Source: Albifimbria verrucaria
Lineage: Eukaryota > Ascomycota > Sordariomycetes > Hypocreales > Stachybotryaceae
Direction: 5' to 3'
Assembly (NCBI GenBank): GCA_020081605.1
Contig: JAHREC010000013.1
Coordinates: 6,386,001-6,450,000, forward strand
Length of the DNA stretch: 64,000 nucleotides
Below the pieces are notes generated by a model, which saw nothing but the letters and a program-made list of their open reading frames with translations, was not told the DNA's origin and did not search any database. How positions within the stretch are numbered: position 1 is the stretch's first letter; the number at the start of each line of letters is the position of its first letter. A program made the position numbers and the translations under genes. Shown piece by piece: positions 1-10,794 of this stretch.

Positions 1-503
1 AGGCTGACTGAACCTGGCGCGAGCTGAGGACAGATCTTTTTCGCCCGAAACTGGAAAGTCTGGACGCAAGTCTGTGATGAGTGTTGCCAACAAGCCTTGG
101 AGCTCATCCGCATGGGACGCCCCTCTGGAAGGTGAGACGTGGATGCCAGACATTTCGCAACCGGTGCATCATCTCCCAACATTGGGGCCACTTGCTCATA
201 AAACACCTGCTCAACCTCGTAGCTCAGCATTTTGCGCAAATGCCCCTCATCACCAGTGGTAGCGGGAGGCGGTGAAATGAGCTTGAGAATGAGATAGAAC
301 TTGTCATCAGTGCGATCTTGCGCTATGCCACAGCTCTTCCGTACACTAGCAGCGGCGGCCTCGCTTGTTGCTGCAGCCGTCACCGCGCAGATGTGGCCGT
401 AGCCTGCCCATAGCGATTGCAGCTCTGTGATGGTAACGAGCTTGAGCGATAGCCAATCGAGCATGATCTCGGCCACACGCCGAGGCTCAATTGAATTGGG
501 CAT
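1..503 (-). CDS. CHK kinase-like / aminoglycoside phosphotransferase-type protein, 5' part only, frame-broken
   Basis: The minus strand from the ATG at 503 encodes a protein that runs off the left edge. Visible blocks are 'LWAGYGHICAVTA', 'LILKLISPPP', then 'GDEGHLRKMLSYEVEQVFYE' and 'VAKCLAS'. These resemble the N-terminal lobe of fungal CHK-like/EcKL small-molecule kinases: a nucleotide-loop region, the Lys-bearing strand and the Glu-bearing helix. The following conserved block 'LLATLITDLRPDFPVSGEK' lies in a frame shifted as if one base were missing, somewhere around 110-150. The catalytic loop would be beyond the window. The substrate is unknown. The family call rests on remembered motif pattern, not a search. 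Confidence 0.6.
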   Translation of the reverse strand, partial: MPNSIEPRRVAEIMLDWLSLKLVTITELQSLWAGYGHICAVTAAATSEAAAASVRKSCGIAQDRTDDKFYLILKLISPPPATTGDEGHLRKMLSYEVEQVFYEQVAPMLGDDAPVAKCLASTSHLPEGRPMRMSSKACWQHSSQTCVQTFQFRAKKICPQLAPGSVS

Positions 504-2259
504 GTTGGAGTCACTGCAGATGAGACAGTATGAGGAGAGATTATGTGGGTGGAGGCTGTGTTGGAAGGCAAACTGCAGCTCGACAAGGGAGATGCTTGAG
601 ATTGAGTTGAATGAGCATCGTGGATGCAGCAACTAGGCAATTGACTTAACTGATTGAGGGTGGGTCCCACTTTGGTGCGATCAGACATTGCTGCAGTGAA
701 GAAGATGCTCGTATCACAGGGAAAGAGGACAAGGTATAACGTTACAGGACAGAATACTACAATTTTTTAAAAGAAATAATTTATAATAGTATAAGAGCAG
801 TACCAATAATTGCCTGCTTAACCATTATCTTCTGGCAGAAGACCGTACTTTAGTATATTCCTCATACGTCATAGCAGCCTTTGAGACCTATTTTACGTGA
901 CATACACGTTTCATTAGGGCCTAAGGGATACTTGATTTGTTTACGAAAATACGTACGATTTAATACCAAGGGCTCCGGTATGTCCATGTAATGAGTGGCT
1001 ATATCCTCTCGGTGCGAAACTCCTGCAATAGGAGGATCGTGCTGTGTCTAAATGTCACTGAGCTGCGTGGCATTTGGTATGATAGTCACTGGATCATTCC
1101 TTCACAAATGGAGATAGGTCTCACTGCCAGTATCAAACCCCACCTCGATTGAAATAACAATGTTCTCCACTGGGCAGCTAGAAAGTGCTACTTCTTGTCG
1201 TTCGTCAATAACTTTTCTTCAGTGACTATGACATGCATTTCCCTGGAAGTAAGCTTGTGACATTTCTCAATAATTTCTCTAGCAGAGATAATCATAGAAT
1301 TACCTCTATTTGACGGAGAAGGCGTTCATTGCAGCCCTAAAGCCTCATTTACGTTAAAGAATGACTTCAATGCAGATGATAGTTATACGAACCAGTATGT
1401 AGGGTTTCGAGGTAAACTGTGGCATAGCTGAGGTCTAATTCATACAAGAAATACATATAATGCACTTTATATATTGACTTGTTTCGGATGAAGAAGACTG
1501 GAGACACTTCAATCTAGCAAAAGGGCAAACGAATTGGCAATACGGCTTGATAGCCTGGTTGATCAAGTTATACCAGATCAAATTGGCAGTTAGATAGCAG
1601 TTAACACTTCACCACCTGTTGATGATCCTCCTCTAGAGCAACTCCGGCCCTCCTGAGAGTGCATAACGAGCAACAAGCGGGTGTTTGTTGGTCCAGACAT
1701 AGCAAGCCTGTTCGTACTCCACAATCCCTAGTCGGCGTTAGCACGAAACCTTGCTGCTAAAGCCGGCCAACTTGGGATTCGCTTGCATGTCTCACTCGAT
1801 AATCCATAATACTGCGTTCACAACTAATACAACCCACAGTTACAGCCCCGCCCTGACACTGCAGGAGGGTGGTAGAATGATTAGAAGTGCTAGGATGTAA
1901 CCCTTTGGTTGGCTTAACATAACAACAGATCCTCTTTTGCATAATCCCAACCCGCCTAATCATGCAATGTCATGTAATTCATGCAGTAGTACCTGCAATG
2001 CCTCCCCTCAACGCAGTAGTCGGCTCTATGTCCAACGTCTTGACACGTGACAGGACTGGGGAATGTCAGCGAAGTGGTGTCACATAATATCAGAAAGGTA
2101 GCATCCGAACTGGATGCGCTCTCCTACTTCTATAAACTAAATCCCATCGCTTTCAAAGGCAAGACTACAAAGCAACCACGCATCCTCCATAATAAATTGG
2201 ATTCTGTCGAGATTTTCAGCCTTTGGCTTAGATTTGACAACTTCCTCTCTATCATTACT
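504..2259. other. Spacer without a supported gene
   Basis: AT-rich sequence between the divergently transcribed kinase-like gene and the hydrolase gene. Around 755-800 it is especially A/T-rich. Open frames here, for example 1757-1963 on the minus strand, are short and match no protein pattern I recognise. It presumably contains the two divergent promoters. Confidence 0.5.
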
Positions 2260-3371
2260 ATGTCTGATTATCGTACGACCGAAGGAGAGGTACCATATGC
2301 CGCTCCCAACACCGAAAAGCAATGCAAGACCGTAAGTGTCTCGTCTGCAAACTTTCCTCATACAGTATTCGTTTGCTATCCCATACTAAACTCAACAAAA
2401 TTTCGTTGCATCCACCATCCTATATGTTTTCTGTTCTGGTATTCATCCTACTAATATATGTAGTGGTATAAAGTTGTTGGAGATCTTGAGAAATCCGACT
2501 ACCCGCCTCTCATTGCTCTCCACGGTGGGCCTGGGGCAGGCCACGAGTACCTATCTTCCTTTACAGACCTATTGGAGCAGTACGGCATCCCTATCATCTT
2601 CTACGACCAAGTTGGATGTGGGCGCTCAACACATCACCGTGAAAGATTGCGTGATGCAACTTTTTGGACATTTGATTTATTCACTGGAGAGCTCGACAAT
2701 TTAATTGATCATTTGAAGATTCGAGACAGAGGCTTTTATGTTCTTGGCCAAAGCTGGGGTGGTATACTTGCTGGTACGTATGCCTCTCTCCGCCCGGTAG
2801 GACTAAAGAAAGTTGTTATATGTGGTGGACCCGCAAGCTTCCCACTCTTCATCGAAGGCGGGAAGAGGCTCCGCGCCCAACTGCCCCAGGATATCCGTGA
2901 GATTCTAGAGAAAGGGGATCTGGATGGGGACCTCCAGAACCCAGAGTATCAACGTGCAAGCGAATTTTTCTATAAGCAGCACGTTTGTCGCATAGATCCC
3001 CTGCCGGAACCTGTCAAGCAAGCCTTTGCCAACTTAGAAGATGATTCAACTGCTTATCATACGATGTAAGACATATGCTCGTTCTATTTCTTCTGCCGTT
3101 GCTGATTTTGTATAGGCAAGGCCCATCGGAAATTGTGGTCGACGGTACTCTCAAAGACTGGGATGGCTCGGAAGCTTCCAAGAATATCAACGTGGAGACT
3201 CTATTAGTTAACGGGAGGTACGACGAGGTGACGGAACTTTGCGTTGAGCCATGGTTCAGATGTATACCCAAAGTGAAATGGGTAGTGTTTGAAAACTCAA
3301 GCCATATGCCACACTGGGAGGAACGCAAGCGGTTCATGGAACTGGTAGGGACTTTTCTCACCAAGTACTAA
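2260..3371 (+). CDS. Proline iminopeptidase-like alpha/beta hydrolase (peptidase family S33)
   Basis: Three exons, 2260-2331, 2464-3065 and 3116-3371, joined by GT-AG introns, give about 310 residues without a frame break. Family S33 enzymes release N-terminal proline or hydrolyse related amides and esters. The oxyanion-hole motif 'HGGPGAGHEY' comes first, then 'YDQVGCGRS', the nucleophile elbow 'GQSWGG' (Ser), the late acidic region 'LLVNGRYDEVTE' (Asp) and 'SSHMPHW' (His), so the full triad is present in order and spacing. The start was chosen because exon 1 encodes a normal short leader 'MSDYRTTEGEVPYAAPNTEK' and is in phase with exon 2. No signal peptide is seen, so the protein is probably intracellular. 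The exact substrate cannot be told. Confidence 0.9.
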
Positions 3372-3408
3372 GTATAGTTGTAATGCTGTCATTATTGACA
3401 CATTTAGC

Positions 3409-3414
3409 AATAAA
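3409..3414 (+). terminator. AATAAA polyadenylation-type signal
   Basis: The hexamer AATAAA lies 38 nt after the stop codon of the proline iminopeptidase-like gene, a normal position for fungal 3' end formation. Confidence 0.4.
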
Positions 3415-3569
3415 AAGCGGTATTTCCCAATACAAAGCAGGTAATGACTAGAACATTGGCAAATGTAACTCGTTGGAATCCAAGAATAGCCGTAGTTGAA
3501 ATATTATGTCACTAATAGCTAAATATTATTATTACCTATTTTACAAATTTGGAAGTAGATCAAGCCTGT

Positions 3570-5170
3570 AAAGCCAGTTTCCAACCCTACGGATTACGGT
3601 ATCGGCAGTGTGCTGTGCTCAAACCAGTCAGTCCCGCGCAGTCGAACTTCAACTACAGCACCCCCTCTGGAAGTAGCATCTTGCCATGTAGTTTGCTTTC
3701 CATATCTTCGCAGGTTCGACAATCTTGGAACCATCCCAAGTGGACAGTGTCAAGCACGCAATATCTGTACCATTATCCGCACCCTTGAGGGCGTTTGGCG
3801 AGGACTTGTGCCATGTCGAGCCGTCTTCTGTCCATACTTGCTTAATGTCAGAGTCATCGTCCTGATAAAGTATAAATGTGTTGACAAGGCTTTCGTTGTC
3901 TTTATCAGACCGTGCAACAGCCAGTGCTGAGAATGATGCACCGAGTCTTAGTTTTATCTCGGGAAATTGATCTTTACATAATTAGAAACAGTTGGATCAT
4001 GTGATCAAGCACATACCAGACGGTGGCCATGAGCGGCTTGATGACTGTCGACTTTGCAGCATGGACGTATCTTGTCTGCCTGGTGTTTGAGTCGGGCGGC
4101 TCGTTGTTTTCGTCTTCGTTGGGGGCATGACTGGCAGCTTGAAGTCATCGGGGCTTGAAAAAGCCATAAGTCTTCCATTGTATTGCTGAAAGATGAACCC
4201 AAGATGGCCTTCAGAGAGTTTGGTGAAGGTTGTCGCCAAGGGAACAATTGAAATCTTGGTTCCTGGCATCACCTCATTGATCCAGTGGAGGTCTAAGGAA
4301 TACCATATGTCCTGAGATATTTCGTGCCAGATAGCAAGGAAATATCCCTGAAACATTTGCACAATTACCCAAGGACCATAAGAAGCAATCTTACTGCCTG
4401 CTGCAACGGCTATTTTCTTTTTCCCCAAACCGCTTAGTTGATATCTTGCCGGCGGCTTCGGCTGTCTTCTACCATACTCTGTAGTATGAATGCATCGTCG
4501 ATGAAGTATTGTTCGGACACACCCTATCGCGGACTGAGTATGCAGAAAAGTGTCAACAAAGGATCCTCCAACTTACACCAGTGGTATTTGTGATTGACGT
4601 GACTGCCAAACCAGTGCCATTGGCGATCTTCTTTCCAACCTCCAGCGGCTGCGGTACCCCCATATGGTCTCTGTGCTGTTGTCGATGTTTGATCCTAGGA
4701 TGAGACGAATAGTCTTATCCGGTGTCTCGTATGTCAACAAAACCCCATGCTTGGACTGATCTCCAGATTGGGCTCCGACTACGGCGAGAGGTGACCTTGA
4801 CGTGATTGAGGTGGGTGATACAGGCGCAGATGAAGACGTGGATGTTGTGCCAGGGTTGGCGTTGTGACTGATGGGTCACGATTATGTGAAGGCTTGGAAC
4901 CGTAAACGCCACCGACAGCCGAGGCTGTAATGACGATAGTGAGGCCTATGAGTGCAGCAAAGATGAATCTCTTTCGAGCCCAGAATGGTTTTCTTTTTCG
5001 GTATGTCCAGCTGTTTCTGAGAATACTTCTTTACCATGGTAGTCTTCGTTGGGCAGGACCACCTTGTCGATATTATCAGGAACCACAACCTTGTCAACTT
5101 GATCAGGCACCACCTCAAGCCCGGCATAACCAAGGCTGTTCCTGGATTTTTGGAAGGGCTGCGAGGTCAT
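3570..5170 (-). pseudogene. Fucose-specific-lectin-like membrane protein, heavily frame-broken
   Basis: The minus strand from the ATG at 5170 starts 'MTSQPFQKSRNSLGYAGLEV' and has the Pro/Asp/Val-rich juxtamembrane leader typical of a fungal family. A single membrane helix follows, 'FIFAALIGLTIVITASAVGG', then a Thr/Ser-rich stalk. After this come beta-propeller-like blocks: 'QSKHGVLLTYETPDKTIRLI', 'GKKIAVAAGSKIASYGPW', 'GFIFQQYNGRLMAF', 'VNTFILYQDDDSDIKQVW' and 'MARCYFQRG'. These sit in successive frames needing one added base near 4980, 4840, 4660 and 4465 and more near 4100. At least two GT-AG introns are likely, near 4510-4570 and 3960-4018. The protein would be a type II membrane protein with an extracellular fungal fucose-lectin-type fold. 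Whether it is a decayed gene or only a badly assembled one cannot be decided here. Break density is higher than in neighbouring genes. Confidence 0.6.
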
Positions 5171-6182
5171 AGCTTCGAGGATTGCGTCCCTGGAGGAGCT
5201 ATCGGGTGGGGAAGAAGGATGCGAGCTGCCATATGAATTAAAGAAAAACGTGGCCGTTCATCCCCTTATCATATATAAACGGAAGCCGATCCCACTTCAA
5301 ATGGCAAATTGGAAAGGGACTTGTGTAACTGGATTTTATATATGTGGTTGCATTGGGACAGCCACGCGGGGACAGATCCAATGATGAGCATAGTAGTCAT
5401 TGGAATGTAACCAAGCAGTGCAGAAGGATTTGGCAAGGATAAGCAAAGAGAACTGAATTTCGAGCTGAACCGCAATCATTGTAAACCTGGAAAAGGCCAA
5501 TTTTGCCTCCACAGCTGGTGAGTTACAATGGATAACGATAGCACGTCATATCTTTGTTGGTATCAGAACTTGGCTTTGGCTTGTTGTCTAGTACTTGGAG
5601 ATGTGAATGATTCTACTATGAAGATGGGCCATTTTGTCAAAATTTGCTTTGAAAATCGATAAAATGTATCTCCAATAACAGAAGGATGTTATAATTAACC
5701 TGTGCCTCGAAGAACTGCGCACAATCTTTGCTTCGACATCATGGGTTTAAAAATCCGGTGGGATAGTTGATAGCATCGTTTCAAAATTACTGGATGTCGA
5801 TGATGGCGCCCAAGGCTTGGTCATGTTTCCAGTCATACTCAGTGCCTGGCTTTCAACTCTGGCTTGGCACGTTGTCGCTTGCACATCGCCAGGCGACTGT
5901 TGATCTCTATGCTATGGGGTCAATCAGTGGAGACTCAGAAGTGTTTGATAGCCTACGTTTGGTGTTGCAAGTTGTTTTGCATGCTGTTATGTTAGTAAGA
6001 TGCTGGGTGAGATGGCTAGCTCCGGTCCCAGGAGACGGATAAGCATGCTCTCAACAGCGTCGATTTTATAGCAAATTAATCCAAGTAGTATGAAACAATT
6101 GACGATGAGGAGCTTTCCATCTTATATAAGGGCTGAAACCCGCGTCGTGGTTACTAGAAGGCCTTGACTGGTTTGCATGCGC

Positions 6183-6267
6183 GGAACTCCGGCCCGGGGA
6201 GCGGTGCCAAGGCATGCCTGGCAAGGCAGATGGCGGCTGTCTAACGCTCGGGAACTCCAGCCCGGGG
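6183..6267. repeat. 17-bp direct repeat flanking an imperfect palindrome
   Basis: GGAACTCCGGCCCGGGG at 6183-6199 recurs at 6251-6267 with one mismatch. Between the copies lies TGCCAAGGCATGCCTGGCA, an almost perfect inverted repeat. No coding sequence covers it. It could be a protein-binding site or the remnant of a small duplicated element. Confidence 0.6.
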
Positions 6268-6720
6268 CATACATGGAGTAACAACGTCCGAAACGAGGGC
6301 ATTTACTTGTGACGAGAAGACGCGTAGGGGAAAAATGACGCCGGAGGTGGTGGTTTGGCCCACTCGCACCGGGGCGGTAAGACATGGCTGAGATGTCTTG
6401 GTATATTGCAGATGCTACACTGTATGTGAGCCCTGCAAGCAGAGGAAGTAGGTGAACTTGGCGTTGGTTGGTGGTGAAGCAGACTGTCCCGTTTGGGCGG
6501 GCGGTCAGCGATAAGTCCGGCAGAAAGACGGCCATGACGCCTGTGCAGGCCCTGACTGACCTGCTAGTGTTAGTTCTGGTTCTGGTTCTGTGCGCCTCCC
6601 CGCCATAGCCGTAGCCATAAGATAAGCAGTGGGACGCGAGTCATCCCGCTTCATTCATGTGAAGGAGCCAACCAACCCTCCTCGGCCCAGTCCCGTCCAG
6701 TCCACCAACATCACCAGCAT

Positions 6721-6745
6721 CACAACCACCACCACCACCACCGCC
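6721..6745 (+). repeat. CCA/CCACC microsatellite in the probable 5' leader
   Basis: A run of ACC/CCA triplets lies just upstream of the FAD synthetase start. Low-complexity pyrimidine/CCA tracts are common in fungal 5' leaders, and no function is inferred. Confidence 0.6.
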
Positions 6746-6801
6746 CACTCATCCTCTTTTTTCCTACCCGCCGCCCTCTCGCTGACGAGACATGGTTCAC
6801 A

Positions 6802-7979
6802 ATGGTCCAGGACCATGATCCGCGCAACCACCCTGCCAACGGCTACCCCGCTAGACCCTTGCGCGATGTGTGCCTGTCACTCAGCGCAAAGGTGAATGCC
6901 TTCCTTGCCGAGCATCCCGAGTCGCAATTGCTCCGAGACGTCCAGGCCCAGCTGCGTGTGTCGCTAAAGGTCATTGAAGAAGCCCTGCAGAAATACCGGT
7001 ACGCCCGCGCGCACACCTCCTCGCGTTGCGCTCTGACGACCTACTGACACCGTACCCTTTCGCGCCTAGGCCCGACCAGATTTCAATATCCTACAATGGA
7101 GGCAAGGATTGTCAGTCGTGAAGTGACTCCCCGTGTGATTGGCCTTGGCTCACCCTTCCCAGGCCTCGTCCTCCTCATCGCCGTCCTCGCCAGCTTCGCA
7201 CGCACCTTTGACACCCCATCCGCCTCCACAGCCAACGGCTCCGCCGAGCCGACCAGCTTCCCGAAAAGTTCCAAGCCGTATACATCGTTCCTCCGGATGC
7301 CTTCCCGAGGTCGACGCCTTTGTCGCCACCTCGGCTCAGGAATACCACCTCGAGGTCGCACGCTACGTGCTGCCCATGCGCAAAGGCCTCGAGGTCTACC
7401 TGGCAGACCGCCCCAACGTGCGCGCCATCTTTGTAGGGACTAGGAGGACCGATCCGCACGGGGAGAACCTGAAGCACTTTGACCCGACTGATGCTGGCTG
7501 GCCCGACTTCATGCGGGTGCATCCCGTCATCGATTGGCATTATAGTAAGTTGCACCGTCGCCTACCTACATGGGTGTCTCGCCCTAGACACCTCGGTCGA
7601 CCAACTTGGATCTCATGGCTGACATAAAAATCCCGACAGCTGAAATCTGGGCAGTGAGTCTCCGCAGCCACCGTCTCCAATCCTGATCCCAGGCACACGC
7701 ACCTAGGGTAAAGTCGTAAACAAGCTGACGTATCTCTAGTTCATCCGCCACCTTGGCATATCTTATTGCCCTCTGTATGACCTGGTACGCCCGACTACAC
7801 CTACTCACCAACAAACGGCCCATCTCACTGACGCTTCGATAGGGTTACACGAGCCTTGGAGGCACAAAGACACCCACCCGAATCCTCAACTGAAGAAGGA
7901 CGATGGCAAGGGGACCGGCTTCAGGCCGGCTTATGAGCTGACGGCAGACGATGAAGAACGGCTGGGCCGCGATAAATGA
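6802..7979 (+). CDS. FAD1: FAD synthetase (FMN adenylyltransferase), frame-broken in the assembly
   Basis: It makes FAD from FMN and ATP in the cytosol. Exons are approximately 6802-6998, 7070-7110, 7163-7544, 7640-7653, 7740-7784 and 7843-7979, all with GT-AG borders. The PAPS-reductase-fold motifs are in order: P-loop 'SISYNGGKDC' split by intron 2, 'VYIVPPDAFP', 'EVDAFVATSAQEYHLEVARY', 'AIFVGTRRTDPHGE', 'FMRVHPVIDWHY', 'EIWAFIRHLGI', 'YCPLYDLGYTSLGGT' and 'HPNP'. Three places need one added base: near 7245, near 7308 in a C-run and near 7868. The enzyme is normally single-copy and essential, so these are most likely assembly deletions. An ATG at 6792 is out of frame and stops at once, so 6802 is preferred. 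Confidence 0.9.
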
Positions 7980-9187
7980 TGGGGTGGTCTGTCGTACAAT
8001 GTCGACAACGTAGATTTGAGTCCGCCATATGCATGTTGCGAGCGCTGTTCGGTAAATTATAGAACATGAGTCACTATTCTAGTCCTCGGCCGCTACCGCA
8101 TATGTCCATCCATGTGCGAAGCGCCCCAGCTACTTGTTTTACGTCGATCCGCTGTACAATATATGAAAATGAACAGGGCGTGAGGTATGGCGGGCTGTGG
8201 TATCATGAAACAGAAGGCGAAGTAAAAGCAAAGGCGTCAACGTGGGGCCCTCCCGGAGGGCAGAGGTGTTCCATCGCAATGTTCGGAGCATTTCAATAGA
8301 ATCCTCAACCCGAGAGAGACGATGTATTCCAGCATCTCGTCAACATCTTACAAAAGAAAGTTAATGGAATAACAGGAGAATCGTTGATTGATTGGCTCGT
8401 ATTTGGGCACGCAGACACAACCCATGGAACGTTCCTCAGCCCTGTTTCTGCCTTATGGCAATGTAACAATATATCCTTGTCCTCAACTTTGACCTGGCAT
8501 CCCTGGCATGTGGGACCTAACAAGGGCTAACGTGTGTGGGTGGCCAAGACTCGGGGCAGCGTGTCGTTCAAGGATTGCCCAGGAGAGACAGCGCCTCGGG
8601 GCTAAGCGTCTGAGCTTACGGACGGAATTATCCTGCCTCGTAGGGCGACAGGCTACCGTATTCCGACTCCATCTTACACCTTCTCCGATCTCGTAGGGCA
8701 CCTTAAACGCTATGCCGGACCGTGCATATGCGCGTTGCAGGACTTGCATACGGACCACCAATGTCGTGCCACAACGCGGCCCCTGAGCTGGATGCCTCGC
8801 TAAACACTGTAGGGATGGCTCTGACTTGCCAATCAAACGCCGGGCGCCATGTCGGTAAAGACACCAGCGCGCAGTCAGCCAGATCTGGCCAATGACCAAG
8901 ACACTCGGCTCTAATTGCCCTGAGTTGACGCACATCAGGGAGGCTGTCGTGATTGGAGGCTTCGGTCAATCTTCCATAGGAATCCTTCCCTGGATCCATG
9001 ATCTCCTGAACGGCTTCGCTAGCATGGCCACAGGAAGACTACTCCATTTTATGTAAACCCTCCATGATATAATACATGACTATATATTCGCTTCTCCCTC
9101 GTGCCATGCGTTTTGAACCGCTTCCATCGTCCTGTGAAAATTGCGGCAAGACGCTACATTTTCTTCCGTTGATCATAGTTGCTCAAG
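7980..9187. other. Spacer without a supported gene
   Basis: Between FAD synthetase and the transcription factor. Minus-strand open frames at 8305-8999 overlap one another in different frames, and none shows a domain, signal peptide or intron pattern. The strongest, starting with an ATG at 8999, encodes 98 residues that I do not recognise. No repeat or RNA gene was seen. Confidence 0.4.
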
Positions 9188-10794
9188 ATGTCAAATTCCA
9201 AGTTTACTTTCATAGACCACAAGGCCATTGACGAGCCCGAGTCGAGGCGTGTCATTCGAAGTCAGGTAATGAAAGGCAGGAATCTAGGACGAGTCTTGCC
9301 TCCGCGAAGGAGGCCACGCAGCAAACAGACGGACCCCTACGAGGCCAACATACGAATTATTGAGTACGATCCATCCCTGTTGCAAAAGATGACTCCTGGA
9401 TTGCCGGCGCAAGTAGGAAATGAGTTCTCAGGCTTTTCAAAGATTCCCCATATGACTCCGAGAGATTGGAAACTTGCCTACACAAGTACGTTTCCTGCTC
9501 CGGTGCAAGTTCCTGACGAGCCTGCGCTAACCAACGTCGTTAGGCCTGCACCGCCACATAAGCATGGTGTATCCGCCTGGCATCTGCGAAATTCGTCCTA
9601 AGAACTTCTCGTGGTTCGCAAAATTCATGACCGACAAGGCTTGTAAGGCGAACACGAGCTCCCTAAGAATCAGGATGGGATGGCTAAAAGTTTCTCAGAT
9701 TTTCACACCTGGATGGCATTAGCGCATCTGACGGTTGGGTCTGCATCAGAAAACAAGACTTCAACCGTTAGAAACGAATACACGAGGCATCTCGTCCAAG
9801 CTCTGCACTTGACAAACAAGAAAATATCCGAGAATCGCCATATTGCCGACATCACTATTGCCTGCGTGGTAACATTATGCTGCCTCTCCTTCAGGTCCGA
9901 ACAGCCTTGGCAGACAAAGATGCACTTTGAAGGTCTGGTTCGCATGATCAACCTCCGGGGCGGCCTGCCAAAACTATGGCCTTATTCTGTATTCTGTCGG
10001 TCGGCTCAGCAGTAAGTACAGCCTGTCATTCTATATGCAATGAGAAGTTTGGGAATCTAATCTCGCCACTGCATAGCTTTGATATTTCCCTTGCCTTTCA
10101 GCTAGACTGTAGCCCATGCTTGTCAGAGGAGCTCAAACCCTTGGAGGCTGTCGTTGGCTGCCCGATCGATATGTCGCTTCTTTCCCATTCTCCTCTTTTG
10201 GCATTGCTAAGAGATTCCGCCGACGAAGTCAAGAAAGGGGCATTAGAAGTGCTTAAGTTGACATATGTATTCAATACGTGTGAAAAAGAAACAAGACTCA
10301 AGCCTGGAGAATTCGAAGACATGGTGGTTCAAGTGCGCTATCGTCTCCTACATATATGTAGTGGCGGCGAGTTCTTCTACAACGACCCGGTAGCTGAGGC
10401 GATTTGCTTAGGACTCCTCACATATGCCATGACCCTTGATTTCTTGTACGCCTCGAGCGAGCCCTACAAGGGTTTCTTTAACAAACTCAAAAATGCCCTG
10501 GATAACCCCAGCTTCCTAGCTGTGGTCGACCCTGGGACCTACCTTTGGTTGCTGATGGTAACAGGAGTCTCTGTAGTAGGGACGCAAGGCCGTGATTGGC
10601 TTGCGTCGCGTATTCAAGCTGTCAGTGCCACGTACGCTCGCAGCGACTGGGCTTTCGCCCGCGAAGTACTTGAGGCGTATCCGTGGACACCACGTTGGCA
10701 TGATCAAGTAGGCTCCAGGTTCTGGAACCAGTGCCTGCAAGGTGGGACTTTGGAGCCAGAGAACGACCAAGGTTTGGAGCAATTCATCTTATAA
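9188..10794 (+). CDS. Fungal_trans_2-type transcription regulator lacking a visible zinc cluster
   Basis: Four exons, 9188-9485, 9544-9642, 9699-10011 and 10077-10794, are in consistent phase and give about 476 residues with no frame break. The N-terminus is short and basic ('RVLPPRRRPRSK') and contains no Cys6 (CX2CX6C) zinc cluster. After it come features typical of the helical regulatory domain of fungal-specific factors: 'MVYPPGICEIRPKNFSWFAK', 'FHTWMALAHL', 'ITIACVVTLCC', 'FEGLVRMINLRGG' and a long helical C-terminus. Proteins of this kind act in the nucleus when they carry a DNA-binding domain. Here that domain is missing, so it may work through a partner or be a truncated paralogue. 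Apparent TTG extension upstream was ignored because the first ATG is at 9188. Confidence 0.75.

Larger units (their letters stand above)
5171..6801. other. Spacer, with a GC-rich block at about 6130-6560
   Basis: No gene is supported. The GC-rich block holds a 17-bp direct repeat and a near-palindrome, listed separately. Its long open frames on the minus strand are what GC-rich DNA gives by chance and show no domain. The last 200 bases contain CCA-repeat and pyrimidine-rich sequence and probably form the promoter and 5' UTR of the FAD synthetase gene. Confidence 0.5.

Noticed and set aside
8305..8999. Overlapping minus-strand open frames
   Set aside because: Three frames overlap in GC-rich DNA with no conserved pattern or intron structure.
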